A stretch of 6,227 nt of DNA, taken from NCBI GenBank assembly GCA_035291605.1, contig DATDRS010000227.1:1-6227 (forward strand), written 5' to 3'. Below, piece after piece: positions 1 through 4,623 of the stretch. Under the pieces are notes generated by a model, which saw nothing but the letters and a program-made list of their open reading frames with translations, was not told the DNA's origin and searched no databases. Both the position numbers and the translations under genes were made by a program. This DNA is from DATDRS01 sp035291605 (GTDB taxonomy: Bacteria > Chloroflexota > Anaerolineae > Anaerolineales > UBA6663). Numbering within the stretch: the stretch's first letter is position 1; each line of letters begins with the position of its first letter.

Positions 1-655
1 CCTGTGCCTGACCGGCGACCATCAGACTTTCGGCAATCACCCGCAGGCGAAGAACGTGCATGACATGGATTCGCTGCAATTGGTGCAGATGGTCGTGGGC
101 CTGAGGGACAAGAACTGTTTCCAGTGCGGCGAGGAGATCAAAGGCGTCAACCCGCGCTTCTTCGTCGGCGCGGCCGAGAACCCGTTTGGCGACCCGTTCG
201 ACTGGCGCCCGTACCGCCTGGGCAAGAAGGCCAAAGCGGGCGCCGACTTCATCCAGACGCAGCTGATCTACAACGTGCCAAAGTTCCGCGAGTTCATGAA
301 GCGCGTGGTGGATTTGGGCGTCCACAAGCAGGTTCACATCCTCGCCGGGGTCGGCCCCCTCAAGACGCCCGGCGCGGCCAAGTACATGCGGGACCAAGTC
401 CCCGGCATGGACGTGCCCGGCGAGATCGTCGCGCGCATGGAAGCGGCCGGCAAGGGTATTGAGGACAAGAAAGCGAAGGCCGCCGCCCAAAAAGAAGAAG
501 GCGTCAGGATTTGCGTCGAGATCATCCAGCAGATGCGCGAGATCGAGGGTGTGGCCGGGGTGCACATCATGGCCATTGAGTGGGAAGAAGCCGTGCCGAC
601 GATTGTGGAGAAAGCAGGTTTATTGCCGCGCCCGGTGTTCAACGGGAATGCGTAG
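1..655 (+). CDS. metF: Methylenetetrahydrofolate reductase (MetF family), C-terminal part, 5' end outside window
   Basis: The reading frame is open from base 2 (codons begin at 2) to the TAG at 653-655, giving about 217 residues. A GTG at 56 is only an internal Val codon, because recognisable family sequence precedes it (LCLTGDHQTFGNHPQAKNV). MetF is a cytosolic TIM-barrel enzyme that reduces 5,10-methylene-THF to 5-methyl-THF. Visible family segments, in order, are the GDHQTFGNHP loop, the FFVGAAENPFGDP strand, KAGADFIQTQLIYN (equivalent to the GA...TQFF strand of bacterial MetF), HILAGVGPLKTPGAAKYM, and the closing GVAGVHIMAIEWEEAVPTI region. A CxxC pair (NCFQCGEE) follows the first segments. 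The next gene is an HdrCB fusion 51 bp downstream. This resembles acetogen MetF that takes electrons through Hdr subunits rather than stand-alone NADH-dependent MetF. The last codons run into a 7-bp tandem repeat that provides the stop. The family is secure; the Hdr coupling is inferred from context. Confidence 0.9.
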   Translation, partial: LCLTGDHQTFGNHPQAKNVHDMDSLQLVQMVVGLRDKNCFQCGEEIKGVNPRFFVGAAENPFGDPFDWRPYRLGKKAKAGADFIQTQLIYNVPKFREFMKRVVDLGVHKQVHILAGVGPLKTPGAAKYMRDQVPGMDVPGEIVARMEAAGKGIEDKKAKAAAQKEEGVRICVEIIQQMREIEGVAGVHIMAIEWEEAVPTIVEKAGLLPRPVFNGNA

Positions 656-677
656 TGCGTGGTGCGTATTGCGTAGT
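650..677. repeat. Degenerate 7-bp tandem repeat (4 units) spanning the metF stop codon
   Basis: Four consecutive heptamers are visible: GCGTAGT (650-656), GCGTGGT (657-663), GCGTATT (664-670) and GCGTAGT (671-677). The consensus is GCGTRKT. The TAG inside the first unit is the in-frame stop of metF. The rest lies in the 51-bp gap before hdrCB. No promoter or terminator is evident in this gap. Confidence 0.8.
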
Positions 678-695
678 CGTCGGCCTGCGCCATAC

Positions 696-700
696 GGGAG
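696..700 (+). promoter_or_regulatory. Ribosome binding site of hdrCB
   Basis: GGGAG lies six bases before the ATG at 707 and supports that start. It lies downstream of the heptamer array, so the array does not occlude it. Confidence 0.6.
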
Positions 701-706
701 TGACCA

Positions 707-2212
707 ATGACAATCACCGAGTTGAAAACTGACCTGGCCGAGAAGATACGCGCGGAGACGGGTGAGAACGTCTTCCTCTGCTATCAGTGCGTCAAGTGCA
801 CGTCCGGCTGCCCGCTGGCCGAATACTTTGACCTCGCGCCCAATCAGGTGATGCGCGCGGCGCAATTAGGCAGGGATGATCTCGCTCTGAACTCGAAAAC
901 ACCCTGGCTGTGCGCGGGCTGCCAGACCTGCACCACGCGCTGCCCGCAGGGCATTGACGTAGCGCGGGTGATGGATTTCATGGCTCAAGAAGCCGTGGCG
1001 CGCAGCATCCCTCCCAAAGTTCCGGAAGTCGCCCTGTTCCACAAAGTCTTTTTGCGCAACGTGCACATTCTGGGCCGCGCCTACGAACTCGGGCTGATCG
1101 CCGAGATGAATCTCCGCACCCGGCAGCCGTTCAAAGATGTGGGGATGGGGCTGGAGATGATCCGCAAGGGCAAAGTCAAGCTGACCCCGTCCTTCGTCCG
1201 CCCACCCAAACGCGCGAAGCCGGTCGAGCCGCGTCCGAACCGTTCGGCTTCGCTTCGCGAAGCACCTCCGCGGGGCAGGGCAGATCAAATCGGCTACTAC
1301 CCCGGCTGCTCGCTCCACTCGATGGCCTCGGAGTACGACCACTCGATCCGCGCTGTCGCGAAGACTCTCGACCTCGAACTCGTCGAGCCGGAAGGCTGGG
1401 TATGCTGCGGCTCGTCGCCCGCGCACCGGATGGACCCGCATCTTGCCGTCGAACTGCCCCTGAAAAATATGGCGCTCCTCGAACAGATGGGGCTGAGTGA
1501 AGTCACACTGCCGTGCGCCATGTGCTTCAACCGCTTCCGCGTGGCGCTCCACGACATCGAGTCCGACCCGGCGCTGAAAGCGAAAATGGAAGCCGAAGTC
1601 GGTCACGAGTTCGCCGATGCCGTGGCTGTCCGGTCCCTGCTCGACGTGCTCATCAACCGTGTTGGGCTGGACAAGATCGTGAGCTGTGTTCAGAAGCCGC
1701 TCATCGGCTTGAAGGTCGCCTGCTACTACGGCTGCCTGCTCACCCGCCCGCCCAAAGTGACTCACGATCCGCATCCTGAGTATCCCGAGGACATGGATCA
1801 TCTCATGCGCGCGCTCGGCGCGACGCCCGTGGATTGGGGCGGCAAGACGACCTGCTGCGGCGCATCTCTCTCCCTCACGCGCACTGACATCGTCCTCGAC
1901 CTCAGCGCGAACATTTTGGTCGACGCCCTGGCCGCTGGGGCCGAGGCGATCGTCGTCGCCTGCCCGTTGTGCCACGCGAATCTGGATGGGCGGCAGCATC
2001 AGATGGCCCTCGCCCCCCTCCCCGGCCTGACGGCTGCCCCTCCTGCCTCTCCCGGCGAAGTGCGTCGGGAGAGGGGGGCAGGAGGTGAGGTCCCGGTTTT
2101 CTACCTCACCCAGCTCATGGCCCTCGCGTTCGGCCTTGGCGAGAAGGCCGCGGCCCTGTCAAAGAACATGGTTAGACCCCAACCGTTGCTGCGGGAGAAG
2201 GAAATCTTGTAA
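707..2212 (+). CDS. Heterodisulfide reductase subunit C-B fusion (HdrCB-like iron-sulfur protein)
   Basis: A 501-aa cytosolic electron-transfer protein. Residues 1-160 are HdrC-like, with two ferredoxin-type [4Fe-4S] motifs: C25, C28, C31, C35-Pro and C69, C72, C75, C79-Pro. Residues 195-487 are HdrB-like, with two CCG domains. The first has C201, C233-C234-G, then C270-x2-C273 (spacings 31 and 35). The second has C343, C383-C384-G, then C419-x2-C422 (spacings 39 and 34). In archaeal HdrB such CCG motifs bind the noncubane [4Fe-4S] clusters that split the CoM-CoB disulfide; in bacteria the unit often relays electrons. Placement directly after metF suggests it passes electrons to or from MetF, with HdrA perhaps encoded upstream. 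The linker (about 164-194) and a stretch near 436-462 are low-complexity and coincide with hairpin repeats. Both keep the frame, and conserved sequence resumes after each (GYYPGC, PVFYLTQLMALAFG). The true substrate is unknown. Confidence 0.9.
   Translation: MTITELKTDLAEKIRAETGENVFLCYQCVKCTSGCPLAEYFDLAPNQVMRAAQLGRDDLALNSKTPWLCAGCQTCTTRCPQGIDVARVMDFMAQEAVARSIPPKVPEVALFHKVFLRNVHILGRAYELGLIAEMNLRTRQPFKDVGMGLEMIRKGKVKLTPSFVRPPKRAKPVEPRPNRSASLREAPPRGRADQIGYYPGCSLHSMASEYDHSIRAVAKTLDLELVEPEGWVCCGSSPAHRMDPHLAVELPLKNMALLEQMGLSEVTLPCAMCFNRFRVALHDIESDPALKAKMEAEVGHEFADAVAVRSLLDVLINRVGLDKIVSCVQKPLIGLKVACYYGCLLTRPPKVTHDPHPEYPEDMDHLMRALGATPVDWGGKTTCCGASLSLTRTDIVLDLSANILVDALAAGAEAIVVACPLCHANLDGRQHQMALAPLPGLTAAPPASPGEVRRERGAGGEVPVFYLTQLMALAFGLGEKAAALSKNMVRPQPLLREKEIL
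1241..1280. repeat. Hairpin-bearing repeat-like segment inside the HdrC-HdrB linker
   Basis: A perfect 7-bp stem, GCTTCGC (1247-1253) and GCGAAGC (1257-1263), encloses a TTC loop. It is followed by CACCTCCGC and the octamer GGGGCAGG (1272-1279). It encodes part of the Arg/Pro/Ser-rich linker (about residues 179-191) joining the two fused domains. The sequence type resembles dispersed elements I associate with Chloroflexota genomes, so it may be a repeat that entered or built the fusion linker. Confidence 0.5.
2039..2085. repeat. Long inverted repeat (hairpin element) inserted in frame in the HdrB part
   Basis: CCTCCTG (2039-2045) pairs with CAGGAGG (2079-2085), and CCTCTCCCG (2046-2054) pairs with CGGGAGAGG (2066-2074). 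This is a 16-bp stem with a GGGG bulge (2075-2078) and an 11-nt loop. GC-rich sequence flanks it from about 2010 (CCTCGCCCCCC) to 2091 (GGTGAGGT), which looks like the outer arms of a larger element. It encodes residues of a Pro/Ala/Gly/Arg-rich stretch between the last CCG cysteines and the conserved C-terminal PVFYLTQ helix. It resembles a REP/MITE-like genome repeat rather than protein-selected sequence. Confidence 0.65.
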
Positions 2213-2223
2213 GAGATTGAGAG

Positions 2224-2931
2224 ATGCGCATCCTGATCATGGCCGACCTCCACGCCAACTGGGAAGCCTTGCTCTCCCTCCAGCGCGCCGAGCCGAAACC
2301 GGACGCGGTGCTGTTCGCGGGCGACGCGGTGGGCTATGGGCCTGACCCGGCCAACTGCGTGCGCTGGCTCCGCGCTCAGGCGACGGCGGCCGTGCGCGGC
2401 GACTGCGACGAAGCCGTCATTACCGGCGCAGGGTTGTGCGAATGCGAGCCGTTGAGCGAGGCGGCGAGTTCGACTCTGGCGTTGGCCCGCACTCAACTTG
2501 GCCCTGCCGACCGGGCCGCGTTGAGCCTGTGGCCGCTCGCCGCAACGCTCCGGCTCGGTGGCGCAATGTTTGCCCTCGCGCACGGCACACCGGCCCGGCC
2601 TCTGGATGGCAACGTGGATTTGCTCACTGCACCCGATTGGAAACTGGCCGAGGCGCTTGGCTGCCAGCACGCCGATTTTGTCATTCTGGGCCACACCCAC
2701 ATCCCGGCTCTGCGCCGCACCTATGGGACGTTATTCATCAATTCCGGCAGCCTCGGCCAACCCCGCTACGGTGTGCCGGACGCGACTTATGCGGTGTGGG
2801 ACGACGGATATGTGCAGATCAAGCACCTGCATTATGACCACGACGCCGTAGCGCGGAAATTACGGCTCTTGCAACTAAGCCCGGAAGTGAAAGAGCAGTT
2901 GGCAGAGGTATTGGAGAAGGGGATGGTGTAG
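2224..2931 (+). CDS. Calcineurin-like metallophosphoesterase, YfcE/MJ0936-type
   Basis: A 235-aa predicted soluble dinuclear-metal phosphoesterase of the compact prokaryotic type. The metal-site motifs occur in family order: D8-x-H10 (ADLHAN), G33-D34 followed by GYGPDP, V-R-G-D60-C61-D62, H120-G, G156-H157-T158-H159, then NSGS (173-176). The usual third motif is GNHD. Here the metal-binding Asn is Asp and the catalytic His is Cys. Cys at that position occurs in some relatives, so the protein may still bind metal, but activity on a typical phosphodiester is uncertain. A coiled or helical tail (about 205-235) ends the protein. The gene begins 11 bp after hdrCB, with only a weak purine-rich GAGAG before the ATG, so translation is probably coupled to the upstream operon. 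The substrate cannot be read from the sequence. No functional link to MetF/Hdr is evident. Confidence 0.85.
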   Translation: MRILIMADLHANWEALLSLQRAEPKPDAVLFAGDAVGYGPDPANCVRWLRAQATAAVRGDCDEAVITGAGLCECEPLSEAASSTLALARTQLGPADRAALSLWPLAATLRLGGAMFALAHGTPARPLDGNVDLLTAPDWKLAEALGCQHADFVILGHTHIPALRRTYGTLFINSGSLGQPRYGVPDATYAVWDDGYVQIKHLHYDHDAVARKLRLLQLSPEVKEQLAEVLEKGMV

Positions 2932-2963
2932 AGGCGCACGTTCCGCTAACGGGCAGCGCGACG

Positions 2964-3086
2964 ATGTTCCAACACGCGTTTTACCAAAAGTGGAGGCGCC
3001 CCACAAGTCAGGAGGCGCAGCGGCGCTCCATCTTTTATGCGCTCTGGATCGTGACGACAGCGCTGGTGGGATCGTTGGTCATGTAA
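2964..3086 (+). CDS. Possible 40-aa single-pass membrane microprotein
   Basis: A short ORF fills most of the 168-bp gap between the phosphoesterase and the CoA-binding protein. It runs from the ATG at 2964 to the TAA at 3084-3086, with no in-frame alternative start in the gap. The predicted protein has a polar, basic N-terminal half (YQKWRR, then QEAQRRS). A hydrophobic C-terminal segment follows (about residues 23-40, IFYALWIVTTALVGSLVM) and is long enough for one membrane span with a positive-inside N terminus. Its stop codon abuts the Shine-Dalgarno of the next gene, a spacing typical of real operon genes. Its own ribosome site is weak (GGGCAG about 8 bases upstream). I recognise no family. 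It could be a chance ORF, but the amphipathic layout and tight packing favour a gene. Confidence 0.45.
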   Translation: MFQHAFYQKWRRPTSQEAQRRSIFYALWIVTTALVGSLVM

Positions 3087-3090
3087 AGGA
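3085..3090 (+). promoter_or_regulatory. Ribosome binding site of the CoA-binding protein gene, overlapping the preceding stop codon
   Basis: AAAGGA lies nine bases before the ATG at 3100. Its first two bases belong to the TAA of the 40-aa ORF, an arrangement compatible with translational coupling. Confidence 0.55.
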
Positions 3091-3099
3091 ATCTCGACC

Positions 3100-3615
3100 A
3101 TGAAAACTGCCAACAACATAGACTCTCTCGCTAAGGATTTTCTTGCTCAAAAGCGCATTGCGGTGGCCGGCGTCTCACGCAAGCGTGAGGACGCCGCCAA
3201 CCTGATCTATCGCAAACTGCGGAGCGCGGGCTACAGCGTGTTCGCCGTGAATCCCAACGCCGCCACCTTTGACGGTGATCCCTGTTATCCCGACTTGAGA
3301 TCTATACCGGAAAAGGTGGATGGGGTCATCGTCATCACAAAGCCCATTCACACCGAGCAGGTCGTGCGCGAGTGCATTGAGCTCGGCATTCCGCGCGTGT
3401 GGATGCATTGCTCGCTCGGGTCAAAACCCAGGTTTGCAAAGGAACTGGCGGCAAAAATCACCAGCGCCTCCGAAGAAGTCGTGCAGCTGTGCCGCGAAAA
3501 TCACATCACGGTGATCCCCGGCGGCTGCCCGATGATGTTCTGCGAGCCGGTAGACTTCGGGCACAAATGCATGCACGGCCTGTTGCGCCTGACCGGAAGC
3601 CTCAACTTGAACTAG
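3100..3615 (+). CDS. CoA-binding domain protein (YccU/CoA_binding_2 type)
   Basis: A 171-aa soluble Rossmann-fold protein related to the CoA-binding domain of succinyl-CoA synthetase alpha subunits. Visible elements are the first strand and glycine turn (RIAVAGVSRKRE, residues 19-30), a second strand VFAVNPNA (47-54), a third strand DGVIVITKP (74-82) with the downstream helix TEQVVREC, then the strand VWMHCSLGS (100-108). The C terminus carries ITVIPGGCPMMF (136-147) and an extra CEPVDFGHKCMHG segment. Seven cysteines are present, three in the last 30 residues, so redox or metal sensitivity is possible but unproven. Such proteins bind CoA or a related nucleotide, and their cellular role is generally unknown. 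The start is supported by AAAGGA nine bases upstream. It lies 15 bp before the panB-like gene, whose product leads to pantothenate and CoA; this is suggestive context only. Confidence 0.85.
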   Translation: MKTANNIDSLAKDFLAQKRIAVAGVSRKREDAANLIYRKLRSAGYSVFAVNPNAATFDGDPCYPDLRSIPEKVDGVIVITKPIHTEQVVRECIELGIPRVWMHCSLGSKPRFAKELAAKITSASEEVVQLCRENHITVIPGGCPMMFCEPVDFGHKCMHGLLRLTGSLNLN

Positions 3616-3619
3616 ACAT

Positions 3620-3624
3620 AGGAG
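3620..3624 (+). promoter_or_regulatory. Ribosome binding site of the panB-like gene
   Basis: AGGAG lies six bases before the ATG at 3631, in the 15-bp gap after the previous stop. It fixes the start just ahead of the conserved PanB N terminus. Confidence 0.6.
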
Positions 3625-3630
3625 TCCCCC

Positions 3631-4533
3631 ATGCCTGACCGAAAGAAAATTACCTTGCCCGATCTAATGAAGAAAATGGCGGACGGCGCGCCGATCACCT
3701 TCATCACCTGCTACGACTACGCGATGGCCTATCTCGTGGAACAGGCGCAGGTGGACATGGTGCTCGTCGGCGACAGCCTCGGCATGACCATGCTCGGCTA
3801 CGAAGGCACCCTGCCGGTGACGATGGACGACATGATCCGGCACTCGCAGGCCGTGCGGCGCGGTTCGCCCACGAGCTGGCTCATCGGAGATATGCCGTAC
3901 ATGTCGTATCAGCCCTCGGTGGAAACCGCCATCCGCAACGCGGGCCGCTTCATGGCCGAGGCCAGTTGTGACGCCGTGAAAATGGAAGGCGGCGCCGAAA
4001 TGGCCGACCGGATGGCAGGCATCGCGAAATCCGGCATCCCGGTGATGGGCCACCTCGGCCTCACGCCGCAGAGCGCCTCCGCGCTGGGCGGGTTCCGCGT
4101 GCAGGGCAAAGACGCCGCGCGGGCCAAGAAAATCATTGACGATGCGAAAGCGCTCGAGGAGGCCGGGGCGTTCAGCATCCTGCTGGAAATGGTCCCCGAC
4201 CGCGTGTGCGAGATCGTCACCGAACGGGCGGGCGTCCCCATCATCAGCCTCGGCTCCGGGCCATACGCCCACGGCCAGTTGCTTATCTTCCACGACATGT
4301 TCGGACTATACCCGCGCTTCAAGCCGAAGATGGCGAAAGTCTACGGGGACGCGGGCGAGGTCATCCTGAACGGCCTCAAGCAGTACGTCGTCGAAGTCAC
4401 CAGCCGCCAGTTCCCCCAGCCCGAAAACTGGTTTGGCATCAAAGACGAGGCGCTGGCTGAGTTGAAGGAATTACTTGAAGGAGAAAAAAGCAGGCACAGC
4501 CTGCGCAGCGATCACCCTGAACTGGCGCTGTGA
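3631..4533 (+). CDS. panB: 3-methyl-2-oxobutanoate hydroxymethyltransferase-like protein (divergent PanB)
   Basis: PanB adds a hydroxymethyl group from 5,10-methylene-THF to 2-oxoisovalerate, making ketopantoate for pantothenate and CoA. It is a cytosolic (beta/alpha)8 enzyme. This 300-aa protein aligns over its full length. It shows FITCYDYAMA (24-33), the metal-site VGDSLGM (46-52), IGDMPYMSY (85-93, second metal Asp D87), VKMEGG (116-121, K117 and metal ligand E119), GHLGLTPQS (140-148) and catalytic-region E186 in LLEMVP. By position these match E. coli D45, D84, K112, E114 and E181. The usual GIGAG...DGQ segment is altered to SLGSGPYAHGQ (206-216). The region before it and the following KPKMAKVYGDAGEVI also differ from housekeeping PanB, so it may be a paralogue with a changed substrate. 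The last 16 residues (EKSRHSLRSDHPELAL) look unrelated to the family and contain a small hairpin in the DNA. Confidence 0.82.
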   Translation: MPDRKKITLPDLMKKMADGAPITFITCYDYAMAYLVEQAQVDMVLVGDSLGMTMLGYEGTLPVTMDDMIRHSQAVRRGSPTSWLIGDMPYMSYQPSVETAIRNAGRFMAEASCDAVKMEGGAEMADRMAGIAKSGIPVMGHLGLTPQSASALGGFRVQGKDAARAKKIIDDAKALEEAGAFSILLEMVPDRVCEIVTERAGVPIISLGSGPYAHGQLLIFHDMFGLYPRFKPKMAKVYGDAGEVILNGLKQYVVEVTSRQFPQPENWFGIKDEALAELKELLEGEKSRHSLRSDHPELAL

Positions 4534-4540
4534 GGCTATG

Positions 4541-4606
4541 AGTGATCTGTGATCAGTCACCAGGAGGGCCCCGCTGTTTACCGATCACTGGTCACTGATC
4601 ACTGAC
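4541..4606. repeat. Two degenerate 7-bp repeat arms in inverted orientation between panB and the next gene
   Basis: The left arm has heptamers AGTGATC, TGTGATC and AGTCACC (4541-4561). The right arm has CGATCAC, TGGTCAC, TGATCAC and TGAC (4582-4606). The unit is close to TGATCAC/GTGATCA. Bases 4541-4557 can pair with 4587-4603: of 17 positions, 15 are Watson-Crick, one is G-U and one is a mismatch. The loop is 29 nt. No T-run follows, so it is not a standard intrinsic terminator. The loop holds an AGGAGGG (4562-4568) with no start codon at a useful distance. Confidence 0.75.
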
Positions 4607-4612
4607 TATAAC

Positions 4613-4618
4613 GGGAGG
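4613..4618 (+). promoter_or_regulatory. Strong ribosome binding site of the 439-aa gene
   Basis: GGGAGG lies five bases before the ATG at 4624, just outside the right arm of the inverted repeat. Its availability would not depend directly on the hairpin, and it fixes the start. Confidence 0.65.
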
Positions 4619-4623
4619 CCCCC

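Noticed and set aside
650..677. CRISPR array
   Set aside because: The units are 7 bp with no spacers. No repeat-spacer pattern or cas gene is present anywhere in the window.
866..1999. Long open frame of 377 codons on the - strand opposite hdrCB
   Set aside because: It is antisense to a gene with unmistakable cysteine motifs. Its translation is His/Arg/Ala-rich with no protein-like motifs, as expected for the shadow of a GC-rich gene.
2046..2085. Hairpin in hdrCB as a terminator marking the gene end
   Set aside because: The reading frame continues through it into conserved HdrB C-terminal sequence, and no T-rich tract follows.
4541..4606. Intrinsic terminator after the panB-like gene
   Set aside because: The stem is imperfect with a 29-nt loop, and no T-run follows it.
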